From the NCBI RefSeq assembly GCF_000002425.4, contig NC_037270.1, forward strand, positions 11,075,509 to 11,139,508: 64,000 nucleotides of DNA, written 5' to 3'. Origin of the DNA: Physcomitrium patens (lineage: Eukaryota > Streptophyta > Bryopsida > Funariales > Funariaceae). A program made the translations under genes and the position numbers. Shown piece by piece: positions 20,908 through 33,314 of the stretch. Numbering within the stretch: position 1 is the stretch's first letter; each line of letters begins with the position of its first letter. The notes beneath the pieces are model-generated. The model searched no databases. It was not told where the DNA came from and saw nothing but the letters and a program-made list of their open reading frames with translations.

Positions 20908-23900
20908 TTTTTGTCAACTTCTACTTATGCTTGTGAAAATGAAAGGCCAGTACTGTGATAAAAAAAATGATTTATTCAATTAGAGAATTATAAATATGTT
21001 TGATTTAATTTTTTACCCAGTGTTGTAAAATTGCATCTTCATAAGTAAAAATCTTGGTTCACAGATTCAATCTTCCTCCCACACTAGGGTCAACAAAATA
21101 TATACTTATAGTTGCAAATCTACATTGTCTTATTAGCTACTTCTTTGAAGTCTTGTTTCACACAAAACCGTTTGAAAGTTCATAATATTTGCATTATCGG
21201 GCAATCTCTATACATTCAGATATTTAAAAAAAATATCAATGAAGTTTTGTTTTTTTTTTGTTTTGTCTATGGATCAAGACTTCAGTTGCATCATTATTTG
21301 GATTAAGAATACTTGATGATTTATTATAAGATGCAATGATAATTAAATCACATTTGGAACTTTCTTATGTATTTTCATTCCAAACAAACACCATGTGGCT
21401 ATTATAGCTCCAATATTCTATATATTAATATATTACTTAACCTCATCCATTTCATTTCTAATTTGCATTGTTGTAAAATATTGACCTTTATAGATATACT
21501 TGTGAATATATATTACAAATTAAACTGATTAACAAACCTCTATTTTTATATGGTAGTTATATATTTTGTTAAAAATATTTTTTGTGTTACTGTAAGTTCT
21601 TATGTGCTTTTCAATTTTCCATGTCTTCTTGTGAATTCTTATGCATTTTCCAAGTTCTTATAGTTTTTTGTAAATTTTTTTACATTCTTTCAGTATCCGT
21701 GGGATCTTGTGGGATCATGTATAATATCTAAGTTCTTATGAGTTCCAAATCATGTATTCAAGTGAATTTAGGTGATTGTGCAAGGTACAAGTGTAGTGAT
21801 GAGAGTTTATAATTCTGTTATTAATCTCTAATATAGCATGGGATTTGGTAGGAAAATTGTTATGCACTTAGTTTGTTTAGAAGGAGGGCATGTTAATAGT
21901 GCATAGATATAGTAGTTTTGATGGTTTTGATATTGTAAATTGTCTTAAAAGGACAAAAAATTTGGATTTATAGAAGAGATTTGAATAAAAAAAGAAGCAA
22001 TAAGAGGTTAAATATAAATAGAAAAAGAAATGGCAAATAGTGTGAAAGAAATTACAAATAGTATGATTTTTTCTTATTATTTAGATGTCATTATAATTTC
22101 TTTACAAATACATAGGATTATAGATCAATCTTCACACACTTATATATCTTATTATTATTAAATAAGTTTTTGTTTATTTTTTTATTTTTTATTTTTTATT
22201 TTTTTTGTATCTTTCAAATGAACTTTTAACTATCTCGCCAACTTCCAAATTAATTTTTGCCTTTATTAGATGTCTATAGAATTGTAGTAAATATTGTAAG
22301 AACTTTTATAATACTTTAACATCTTATTCACTAGAATATTGGGATTAAGAATTCAACATGGTCAATTGTCAATGTAATACTACAATACTCAAAGAATAAG
22401 ATTATCATGCTTTGAAACAACTTAATTGTAGATTGTATTGGCAATTGCTACCATTTATGTGCATAAATTTATGTAATCTCTTATTAAACCACTTCAATAC
22501 TATATTACAAACATTCTTAATATTACTTAACTACAATTCAAAACATAATTCAACTCAACTCAATACAAAAAATACAATACAACTTAGAATCAAGCAACTA
22601 AGTGCTTGAAGCAAGTCAATTAATTTTTATGAGATTATATTTATCTCTAGAAGAAAAATAAAAAGATTTATGCATGGGGAAATAATGAAATTTACATTTG
22701 TAAAAGTAGTACTTAGATTTGTAGCAAATAAAAACAACTTACAGTGTGGCTAGTATTCTTTTGAGGTATATTTGATCAAAATAGAGGCATAAGATAAACT
22801 ATATGTCTCATGAGTATAACAACATTGTTATTATAGTCAAGATAGGTGATTCATGGAGTCTAATAATTACAAAGGTGCCAAATATAATAGTTGCTCATGA
22901 ATAAAAATGAAGAATTTTAGCAAAAAACTTATTATTACTTACTAATATTATAATAAAAAGAATCCAATAGCCTTATATAGTTGTAATTGGTGAACTTCTA
23001 TAATTGGTGGACAACAATCTTTAATCAAGATTTTTATGAAATACAATAAGATGTGCATTTTCAAAGCCTCACAATGTAAAACTCCATCTTGTTATCAATG
23101 CAATCAAGTTAAATTATAGCATTAGAATGCCATCACGTGAAATATATATACTTGCATCTAAGAAGTATTAATAACAATCAATGCTACATGAAAATTCTCT
23201 TCAAAGTTTCTCGAGTAGAAATAAAATGTTTCTTTCTATCTTTTTTGAGATCAAGCAAAGAATTACAACTCAAATAAGAATGCATTCATTACTTAGAAGT
23301 TGATTTCACTTATTCTACATGACCCTTCTAGGTCTTAGTGATAATTTTGTTTAATGTGCTATAAGAATATCATCACTAATTTCATGATATTACTTTAAAG
23401 TATAGAGATGTTTGACTAAATTATTATAATTATGACTAGACATATGCAAAGACACTATTGTGTAAAGATTGTGTGCTTATATAACATAGACAATCCTTTC
23501 CCATCTACTAATATAATTTCAATATATTAATGCCAATAAAGCTTGTGATATTACCTCAAACAACTCATCTAGATCCTAAAATAATAACACAACACAATTT
23601 GAGCACTTGAAAGTACAACACAACTTAGCACAGAAAGTATAAGATAACAAAATATAACACAATGCAACAACAGATACAACACCTTGCACCTAGGTTGTAA
23701 TTAATCTAATGTGCAAAGAAGTGATTATTGAGAATTCTCATGGTTCCAACAACTCAATTCTTTGAAATATTCAAGCTTTTAACTACTTTGAATTCTCCAA
23801 GTTTCTTTTTTAATAGCCAATCAAAATGCTTCTATGTCTCTTTAACTTATATCGAAGCTATTATATATATACATATATATATGAATAAGTTGTTATTAAT

Positions 23901-24428
23901 TATTATATAATTTATGCTATTTTAAACTACATAAAAATAATTATTATGTTTATATATTCAAATATATTTAATAATGTTTATAAATTTGAAGGCAAATCAC
24001 TAATACAAACTATAATTCTACAAAAGTACTTTAGAATTTAGAATTAAATGTTTAGATTTATATTATTTCAATTTATAAGAAAAGAACAAAAATTTATTGT
24101 TTTTGATTCTTTTAAAATAAATCTGAGAATTTTTACAAGTAAATAAAAGAAATGAAATATTAAAATTACTACTCATGGATATATACCTATTAGATATAAG
24201 TAGATGTAATATTATTTCCAAAGTTACTATACCTTTATTAAAAGAGAATAATAAAGAGAGCCAAAGTTTATCTAAAGCGACACATTCTATCATTGCACCA
24301 TTGGAGCATCATTGCACCCCTCAAGCTCCCATCGTTGTTCCTAGCCCTTCTCCCTTCCCAACAGTTGCTAAAAATGGGAGCAGGGGCTAGGATCTTTGGA
24401 AGTAGAGGAAACAATTGGGAACAATTTC
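20908..24428. other. AT-rich spacer between inverted arms
   Basis: 3.5 kb of strongly AT-rich sequence. I see only short chance frames, T-rich low-complexity tracts (near 22,165-22,205) and a TATATACATATATATATG tract near 23,865. No transposase, LTR or RNA gene is recognisable. Confidence 0.6.
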
Positions 24429-25224
24429 ACATTGAATGGAATCTTTTCACCTCTCTCGATTGAACTCCAATGCAATGATTGCTTCAATTTGAACTTGGTT
24501 CAAACAGAGCATTCCTATTATGTTTCTCAGATTCATCTTTGAAGTCTCCAAATTGTTTTGGAACAATTTTTGAAACAACTCTCTGACAGCTCGCTGCGGC
24601 TTAAATAAGACACATCTCTCTTTGATTTATACATCACATAGATGATTTTACCCAAACGATTAGAAGTTCGGAACTTGTCAAGAATGAGAGACATCACTTA
24701 AATTGATGATTTTAAACTAATACTGATAACTTCGACACTGGTCCTACTAACCAATTCATTTAGCAGTATTATTTTCCTACACGAATATTTTACGTTTCGC
24801 TTTTATATTCTCCTTAATTAGGCCTGACTATTGGCCCTTCTAACAAACGAGTCACTTCGCATGATTGATTTGCACATTACATTCATTCAGTCACAAAATG
24901 TTATTCCATCGTCAAAACTCTCGTCTTCGAGTGCGGTCGAGTGCGGCCTATACGTGTCCAATTTCATTCATGGATCTAATTATACCGCTTGGTAGCGTTC
25001 ATTTCGCAGCTAAGTTGCGTTCGTTTCATCCCCCATCACCCTCGTTCCTTCCGGTTGCATTCGGAGATTCCGTTTGACGGATCCTTTCAATTTTGGTTTG
25101 CAACTCCTGTGTTTCGCCACGTATCATGTACGCAGCTCTGGGTTCTACTTTCATCGGGGTTTGGTTATGTTTGCCATCCCCCGGAACTCCGAGTGATCAA
25201 GTGAGTCTCGTGGCAATATGATGG

Positions 25225-25308
25225 GCTTCTGTCAGCAAAAAATTAGAGTATTTTAGCAGCGTCATACACCTAGGGTGTCGAGCACGTGTTCGGTCATCAT
25301 CCAGAAGC
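25225..25308 (-). ncRNA. C/D-box snoRNA candidate, second copy of the 18S guide
   Basis: Exact mirror of 20028-20111 on the minus strand, with the same boxes, terminal stem and guide. It would be transcribed from the promoter copy at 26404-26500. Confidence 0.72.
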
Positions 25309-25369
25309 TCACATTCTCGGCTGCCATCTCGGCTCACCACATGCCCGTATCGATTCAGTGCCAGTGTGC

Positions 25370-25457
25370 AAGACCTCAGAAATCCTGTGTCATGAAAACA
25401 TCATTACTTCCTCCGAGAAGTTAAGATGGAGCTCATGTGACTGTCATCATCGGTCCC
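25370..25457 (-). ncRNA. C/D-box snoRNA candidate, second copy
   Basis: Mirror of 19879-19966, with box C, C', D and terminal stem unchanged. Confidence 0.62.
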
Positions 25458-25472
25458 GAAATCGCTATGATG

Positions 25473-25565
25473 GCGCTCAGTGGAAGAAGAAGTCGTTTAG
25501 ATTATTTGCCCACGGTACTCTTTCGAGCACCTCACAAATGCCTCACGGCGTTATCGTCATTGCGC
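25473..25565 (-). ncRNA. Possible C/D-box snoRNA (weak), second copy
   Basis: Mirror of the weak candidate at 19771-19863, with the same ATGACGA box C variant and 4-bp stem. Confidence 0.33.
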
Positions 25566-26403
25566 GACCTACAATAATTGACTCCACGCAAAACTCCCCG
25601 ACTGACGATGTGGCCCCCCCCTTGACACAAACCAAGACTCGCACGCTCCGAAAAAGCCCGCCCGGCCTGTCACAAGCAGGGGCACGCCCCCAGCGCGCTA
25701 GCCCTGGAAGCCCATCCGTATGCGAAGATTAACTAACGAGGAAGAGGATCAAAGCCTCAGCCTCTACTCTTCATCTTCACATCCGAACCGACATCGTTCC
25801 AACCTAAAATAAAACGCTATCCGGAACTCGGTAAGCGATATGCCCATCATCCGAACACTCATCCTTGTAGCTCCGATTCCTCTAGCTACAGCCGCGAAGG
25901 CTAAGGAGTCGCGCTCATAGACCGAGCGCGCACCTTGAGTACAAATGTAGCAACATGTCACCCACACGTGAAAATTAACTGTAAACTCTTGAATAGTAGG
26001 GCAAGCGCATTAATCAGCACAAGCACCGTGGAAGGAGTTCTACGGTTGTCTGGCCGCTGCCACGCCATGAAGAATCATGACATGACGGTTCCTCTGCGCA
26101 CGAAATCCGCCCGACCGTCCCACCATCGAGACGCCCTCGAATATGACATCGTGCCACGGTGACCCTCGCAGTGCAATCAAACCCACAAACAAAACACGCC
26201 AAACAAGACACACCCTACAATGCGAACCACCACCTGCCCCCAAATACACGCCCACGGAAAAAAATAAAAAAATAAATAAATAAATAAAAACCTTAAAGTC
26301 ACGTCCTGGCGAACGTCGCCACACAAACTGCGTAGAGGCCTTCGAGCGCAGGACACAAACCCTGCAATCGTTCTGAGGCGTGGGATTCAGTCAGTGCGGG
26401 ACA

Positions 26404-26500
26404 CCATATATAGGGTTTCGACATGGGCGAGCCTTCCCCCGGAGGGCTCGCTGCAATTAGGGTTTTCCAAGGTTACGGCCATGTTTACTCGCTGGGCCGG
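26404..26500 (-). promoter_or_regulatory. Second copy of the site II/telo-box/TATA promoter
   Basis: Mirror of 18836-18932 with all three motifs kept. The mismatch near 26,444 lies between telo-box and TATA and touches neither. Anything normally located upstream of site II has not been copied. Confidence 0.65.
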
Positions 26501-26608
26501 GGCAGGGGTTGATGAATGTTCTTGCAAAAGCAAGTAAAAATAGTGAAATATTAACATGCACTCGTGGAGGGATGGACCAATTATCAATCAAACACATCTA
26601 GATCATTA

Positions 26609-26773
26609 GAAACTTGTGTAAAAAAACACAAATGATTAGGAAATTATGATATTGTTACCTTTCATATTTAAAAATAGTCCTAAATTTTAGAAACTTGTTT
26701 AAAAGAACACAAATGATTAAGAAATTATGATATTGTTACCTTTTGTATATATAAATAGTCCTAAATTTATAAA
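26609..26773. repeat. 81-bp tandem duplication
   Basis: GAAACTTGTKTAAAA... ATAGTCCTAAATTT occurs twice with a period of 81 bp (starts 26609 and 26690) and a handful of differences. It is non-coding. Confidence 0.85.
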
Positions 26774-27079
26774 GGTTTGACGCAATTGATCTACAAACTC
26801 AATGGTACAACAAAATAAATAAGCAAAACATGATCTTTATGTAAAAACATTGGTATTAAATTAAAGAAATCAATATATTTGTGGGATTAGAGAGACATAT
26901 ATAGAATGACCTTCAAAAATATTTAAATATTTTTAATATTAAATTTTGGTGAATCACCAAATAGTGATTGCTTGTCATAGTGACATGGCATATGTATGTA
27001 GAGAATGTTTTAGTTTGAAGTGGACCACTTAAGTTCAATAGTCAAATAGAATGGTCTTGTATAAGTAGTATAAATAGAG

Positions 27080-27885
27080 AAAATGTGTCTTTTACAAAAG
27101 AAGCTACTAAACAATTGAAAGAACATTTTCAAGTATAAGTCAATGAACTAACTATGTATTGTGCATTTCATAGAGTTGGTTTGCTATCCCATGTGAAAGA
27201 AAAGAAACTACATTTGTCTAATAAAAATATCAAGTCTTATTTAGAATTTGCAAGAAAGTATGACTATTGGACTGTTGATGATTGGAATTGCATGGTATTC
27301 TTGGATAAAACTAAGATTAACAAATTTTCTTCAAATCAAAGAATTTGGTGTTGAATTTATAATCCATAAGTACTATGAAATCAGACTATTATTCCAACTA
27401 TTGAGCATGGTGGTAATTCTATGATGATATGATAATGTATGTATACACATGGACTTAACATGATGCGCAAAATTGAAGGTCCCTTTAATGAGCATGGATT
27501 TTTAAATTTCTTAGAAGAATATTTACATGATAAAATAAAAAATATATAATTTAGTTGTATCAAAAGTCAAATTTCAATAAAAAAATATGCCTATACATAA
27601 CAATAATAGTATGAAATAATGGTTATCTAAGCAATATTTTGGTGTCTTACCCTTGCCTCTTTAGTCACTAAATATGGAAAGTAGATAATCTTTGGGCCAT
27701 TTTGAAAAAAAATAAAATTAATATGATACACCTCTAAAAGAAATATTTGAATTATAGTCTCATAAAGAAAAAAATTTATTTTCTATAATTGTTGATGATT
27801 GCAAGAAACTTGTAGAAATAGTACCTAAACAAATAATAATTGAATTAAAAGTTAAAAAAAATAGACAAAGTGTCAAGGAGATACA
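27080..27885 (+). pseudogene. Tc1/mariner-family transposase remnant
   Basis: Conceptual translation across several stops and frame changes follows the Tc1-type order: KEATKQLKEHF, HRVGLLSHVKEKKLHLSNKN, LEFARKYDYWTVDDWNCMVF, LDKTKINKF (the Asp is the first catalytic residue of the usual SDET-type motif), HGGNSMM, then LNFLEEYLHDKIK, a KQYFGVLPLP-like piece, TPLKEIFEL and DDCKKLVEIVPKQI near the C-terminus. The open part is 27154-27354. The second catalytic Asp block is not recognisable. No terminal inverted repeats were found. The 3' end runs into a chromovirus LTR. Confidence 0.72.
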
Positions 27886-27909
27886 TATTTACTTATTTAT
27901 TTTCTTATA

Positions 27910-28398
27910 TGATTAAGGAGAAGTAGATAAAAGTAGATTTATTTCATAATATTTTTTAGAAAAATTTCATAAAAGCTTCATAGATGTTGGATTGATTTTA
28001 TATGTATTTGTAATTCCCTCATAGGTTAGAAACTTAGTCAACAAGTTAACTATGTGTTAGTAGCTTGCGGAACAAGCTAACTATGTGGCGCACATATAGA
28101 AAACTTGCCTTGTAAGTTAAGATATGTATCTTGCATATTCAACATATTTTTGAGGTTCTACAGACATCACCATATAGTTCTTAGTTAAGAGTATATATAG
28201 AGACAAAGACAAAGCCTTCTTTACTCTTGTTAATGCCTTTCTAATCCTTAGTCTTGTTTCAAGACTTTCTAATCTTCTTATCTTTGGTAAAAGCCATTCT
28301 AGTTTAATACTGTATCATCTTTGAGTGAATTTTTAATCTTATTGAGTGACACAAGAATGTATTGACATATTAGTTCTTTGAGATTTATGTCTTTAATA
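27910..28398 (+). mobile_element. 5' LTR of decayed family-2 chromovirus (plus strand)
   Basis: It carries the family-2 LTR order: AAGTAGATAAAAGTAG, GCTTCATAGATG, GTCAACAAGTTAACTATGTG, a TATATATAG box near 28,191, AAGCCTTCTTTACTC, GCCATTCTAGTT and a terminus near ATGTCTTTAATA. Heavily diverged. Its left edge is uncertain because it adjoins the transposase remnant. Confidence 0.7.
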
Positions 28399-28597
28399 GT
28401 TTGATAAGAGTGCTAATTTATTGTTTTTATCTTGTTTTAGAAGTAAGAGGATTTTTTTCACTTCCATTGTTGTATTTTAAAGGTTGTAAATTATCTACCT
28501 TTAAATAAATTGTTTATTTTTTTAGCATTGATTTTTTTCATTTATTATTAGAGGTTGTAGATTACCTTCCTCTAATTTAACTTGTGGAATTATCAAA

Positions 28598-31464
28598 TTG
28601 TTTAAAATGGAAGGAAAAATTATAGATGTTACACTTGGTAAAAGTGAAAATAGATTTGCAACTATTGCAGATCTTTGTAAATTTGTCAATAATCATAAGA
28701 TAAAAATTTCATGCATCATTGGCGCCAACAAAGAAAACACTAATCCTATGCCTATGGAAGAAGTTCAAAGTTTGTGTCAAATAGTTGTGTAGTTGAAGGA
28801 AGCAAATAGATTGACTTCAAAACCAAATCTAAGAAGCTTTGCTTCTACAAATATAACAACATCAAAGATTAGTATACTTAAAAAGTTTGATGGAACAAGA
28901 TCAAAATTTCAAAGATTTTTGCAACAAATCAAGCTCCACTTAAATTTGCACCTCTCCAATATCTCAATGGATTTAGTCAAATTGAGTTCATAGGTGCATT
29001 TTTATCTAAAAGTAATTTTTCTTAATTTATACCTTTGATGGAAAAGGATTCATAACTCTTTTATGATTTGAATTCATTTCTAAAAGTATTTACAGCCATA
29101 TTTGGAAAAAGTAAACTAAAAATAGTAAAAGAATCCAAGCTCCTATTTTTATTGCAATAATTATAATCAGCCACTTTATATGCTATTAAATTTTAAAATC
29201 TCAATTAATATATAGATTGGAATGACAAAGCCCTTATCAATTAATTTCAATATGGATTGAAGGATAATGTTAAAAATTTGTTATTGATAATGCCACAAGT
29301 AAAATTTTTAGAATAATTTATTGCTCAAGCCATTGCTTGTGATAATTAATTATTTGAAAGGCATCAAGAATAAAAAAATTCTTGAAAAAGAACAAGACAA
29401 GTAATTATGGTAGCTCTTAAGTTTTTTGAAACTATTTTATTAGTACTAGAATCAATATAAATCAATATGATATATTTTAAACCTCTTACTAAGTAAAAAA
29501 AGACTCATTTTTATTGAAAAGGTTGTGCCTATATTATAGAGAATTCAAGCATAATACTCAATATTATTTAACGAAGCAACATAATCAAAAAATGAGGAGT
29601 ATGGTTGCCAATGAGGAGTATGGTTGCTAATGAGGAGTATGGTTGCCAATGAGGACAATGTGTCAAAAAATAAGTTCCTCTAACTACAATAGGAATTATG
29701 GGGTTGAAATCTTATGTAACTCCTAATAGAGGTTCTATTCTCTTCTTAGATTCTTTACGTTGTTTTATAATAGAACTTTGTTTGGGACCAAAAAATCACA
29801 AAGTCTTAGTCTTAGTCTTGTTGATTTTAGAAACCTCAGTTTGTTTTGTAGATGAAGACTTTATCAAAAAACGTAATATATTCTAAGTTAAGAAAATTAA
29901 ACTTGTACATATAGAAACAATAGATAGTTGTTCATTATCTTCTAAGGATATTGTACATAGAACTATTATTTTAGAAGTAGCAACTAGTAGTGATAATTAT
30001 TTAATAATATTTAATATAATTATATTTATTTTTAATATAATTATTTTAGGATTATTGTGAATAGAAAGATATAATCTTCAAATAAATTGAATTTTTCGAA
30101 ATCTTGATTTTTTCCATAGTTTATTCTAAGATTTTGTTAGATAAATAAAAATCCATAAGATTGATACATGCAAATTATTATTAGTAGATACAAAAACTTT
30201 CATCCATTCTACAAAAAATGATCAACTTTTGTTTTATATTCTATACTTATTGTTAATATAAAAAAGGTTTTAAGTGGTATTCTAAGCCAATATCAAGATT
30301 ATTAAGACGTCTTTAAAAAAAATGTTAATATTCTTTTAGAGCATCATCCTTATAATTGTTCCAGCAATCTTTAGAAAAGAGCTCAACCACCATTCAGACC
30401 AATCTATAGCCTATTACAGAACAAATTGTTTGCACTTAAAGAATACATTAATGAAAATTTGGCTAAAAATTTTATATGCCATTTTAAATCTTGAATCAGG
30501 GATTTTATCTTATTTGTAAAGAAAGAAGATGGATCTTTACAGATGTGTATGGACTATCAAAGACTCAATAAGATTACCATCAAAAATGAGTATCCACTAT
30601 CTTTGATTTTAATACTTCTTCATTAATTGTGTCAAGCAAAGATTTATGCTAAAATAGATGTATGAGGAGCATATAATCTAATATGCATTAAAAAAAGAGA
30701 TAAATAAAAAATAGCATTTCAAATCAGGTATGGACATTTTGAATATAATGTCATGCTTTTTAAACTCACGAATGCACCAACTACTTTTTAACATCTAATA
30801 AATGATTTTCCTTGCAAATAACTTTACAATTTTATCCTCTATTATGGACAATGTCATTATCTACTCTATGAAGACAAAAGAATATGTACTTCATATTTGT
30901 TGTGTATTACAAAAACTAAGAGATGCAAGATTATATGCTAAGATGAAAAAGTATATGTTTTATACTACTCAAGTTGATTTTTGAGGATACATTATTTAAA
31001 ATGATGGTCTTATGATAGATTTTAAAATATCAAAATATTATAAATTAATTTTTTTCAAAAACAATATAAGATGTGCAATATTTTTTGAATATTTTTGATT
31101 ATCATCCAACCTTTGTTAAGAACTATTCTCAAGTTTTAGTCCTTCTTATACATTTGATATGTAAAGTTAAACTTGAGTGGAGCAAAGAAGCTGAAGCATG
31201 TATTGAAGCCTTAAAGATATTATTTATTTTGATACTAAATTTGTATTGTGTTGACTATTCTAAGGCATTATTTATTGAAACACATGCATCAAACTTTCCT
31301 ATAGGTATCATTTTGTCACAAATGTTAGCAGAAGACAAGTTCTATTTGATTATTTTTTATTTTAAGAAATTTTTAGTAGCTGAGATTAACTAAAAGATTT
31401 ATGACAAAGAACTTCTTATAATTTTAGATTCATTTCAAAAATAGCATCATTATCTAAAAAGGCA
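28598..31464 (+). pseudogene. Decayed family-2 chromovirus gag, protease, RT and part of RNase H
   Basis: Gag: KFDGTRSKFQRFLQQIKLHL at about 28,883-28,942 matches the gag motif of the 50,981 copy. Protease: LETSVCFVDEDFIKK near 29,830-29,875, with the DSG motif lost. RT (30,300-31,080): [54 protein letters not shown]. RNase H start: VLLIHLICKVKLEWSKEA, METHASNFPIGIILSQM. Dozens of stops and a very high AT content mark it as the oldest element here. It is cut at about 31,465 by element X. Confidence 0.8.
29591..29660. repeat. 19-bp tandem repeat inside decayed gag
   Basis: AATGAGGAGTATGGTTGCC units start at 29591, 29610, 29629 and 29648 (last one partial). Nineteen is not a multiple of three, so each unit shifts the gag frame. 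Confidence 0.9.
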
Positions 31465-32842
31465 TTGTTAGAATAGAAAGAATTTTCTTTAAAAAAGTGC
31501 TTGGCTTTTAATTATCATTAATTGCTCAACCAAGTCACAAGATTAAAAAAACATCAATTATATATATAAATTTATTTCTATAAAGGCAATTACATCAATA
31601 CATAGGCCCTAAGTATTAAAGATCACCAAAAATGTGATAAAAATATTATAAAATCTTATATATCCTTAAGATGAATTTTTTCCAAATTTTAATAGTTGAT
31701 ATTTCATGATTGGACTGTGCAAATAAACCAAAATTTTATATAAAGTATTGATATATTTTTCACATCTATCATAATAAATATCAATTGTAGATCTATTACG
31801 GATAATAATATATTGCCAAAATCCTAACAGTAGCTTCAAATCTTTAGTTACATCCACCTTTGTATAATTTTCTTCATATCTTATAAAATAAGTATTCAAA
31901 TACCATAAAATTTTGATATACAACTTTTTAACATAATAACATATAATTTTAAATATATTAAGCTAAAAATTCATCTAAAAATTCAATATATGGCTCCAAC
32001 CATTACTATCAAAAAACGACTCACTTACAACCTTTGAATTACATATGCTATCTTCAATGCTCTATAACTCCTTCATACAAAATCCAAAGGTAAAAAATCT
32101 TTTACAAAAGATATATGTCTTCAAATCATCCTTCAAATTGTACCTTTTGATCTCCAGAAGTTGTTGTAAAATTCCTTATATCCTCAAAAAAGCAACAATA
32201 TATCTTAAAAAGATAGTTTAACTTCAAATGGCTATATCTTTATCATTCTAATTCCAAATTCTCTAAAATTTACTCACAAATTGTAGCCCAAATCCTAAAT
32301 TGTCACGAACACAAAATACATACTTGAAATCTAACAAGAAGTTCAAGAAGAAGTGGCAGAACTAGATTAAACAGATGAGTACAAGAACAATACCAAAAAG
32401 GTGAGCTAGAACTCCAAGAGATGTGTTGTCGAGACTGAAGAACTCTTCAGCCTTGATCCCTATATATATTCCTACTTAGGAAGCTTCTCGAGCTACTTCT
32501 ATTAACTAGAAAGCTTCTAGAAGGTTCCAGAGGCTTCCTTTCTAGAAGGTTCTAGAAACTTCTCAAGCTACTTCTATTAACTAGGAAGCTTCTAGAAAGT
32601 TCCAGGGGATTCCTTTCTAGAAGCTTCTAGAAACTTCTCTTCTAGAAGGTTCCAGAGACTTCCTTTCTAGAAGCTTCTAGAAACTTCTCTCTTAAAGGTT
32701 CCAGAGGCTTCTCTTCTAGAAGGTTCCAGAGGCTTGTTTTCTAGAAGGTTCTAGAAACTTCTCTCTAGAAAGTTCTAAGGAATATGTCCCTAACATCACC
32801 CCCTCCTTTAGCTTCGAGGTCTCTGAGAAGCAATGTTGTTGA

Positions 32843-33196
32843 TCAGTACCAATGCAAGAAAATGAAGATCTGTCGCATAACTTCTGCTATGAACTCCACC
32901 TATTGTTCACGAGGCAAGTGGTTCATCGACCCTTGAAGCCAACGGTAGTGGCCTACGCCTTCGACTACTGACCAAGCATGAACTTCCGTGTCCTCATTGT
33001 AAAATTGTCTTGCAAACACGCCTTCTGGTTGACCATCGTAAGTAGGCTCGATCTCAAATACGATCACCAGTGATCGGTTACTCGATATCCTCCATCGTCA
33101 TCGTGGTACATGTAGTTCTTCATCTCGGGGTCGCCTTCGTGAGCTACTCGGTTGCGATACTCTGACTGGCATAGTATCTATTTCTTGGCTATCCAT
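32843..33196 (-). pseudogene. ORF3 of family-1 chromovirus (minus-strand copy)
   Basis: 118 codons, the same length as at 15180-15533, starting MDSQEIDTM and ending FIFLHWY. Only two stops interrupt it (after ELHVPR and after LPREQ). The region VGHYRWLQGSMNHLPREQ is conserved. It sits between the chromodomain end (33,315) and the polypurine tract at 32,796. Confidence 0.75.
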
Positions 33197-33314
33197 ATCA
33201 AAAGACCAAACTACGATCTATCTTGGAGAAAATAACTACATCAACTATGAATTTTGCTGGTGCTCTCCCCTTTTCTTATATTTTTGGGAGAACAAGCTTC
33301 AGAAAGAAGCTATC

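Larger units (their letters stand above)
24429..26500 (-). repeat. Inverted repeat, right arm (2,072 bp)
   Basis: Mirror of the left arm; each position p there corresponds to 45,336 minus p. On its outer side it meets unrelated AT-rich DNA directly at the promoter's site II motif. The left arm instead continues into GC-rich DNA beyond that point, so the left copy is more likely the original. Confidence 0.97.

Noticed and set aside
20908..24428. Possible autonomous transposon between inverted arms
   Set aside because: The arms look like terminal inverted repeats, but the spacer has no transposase or long frame and no flanking target duplication was seen.
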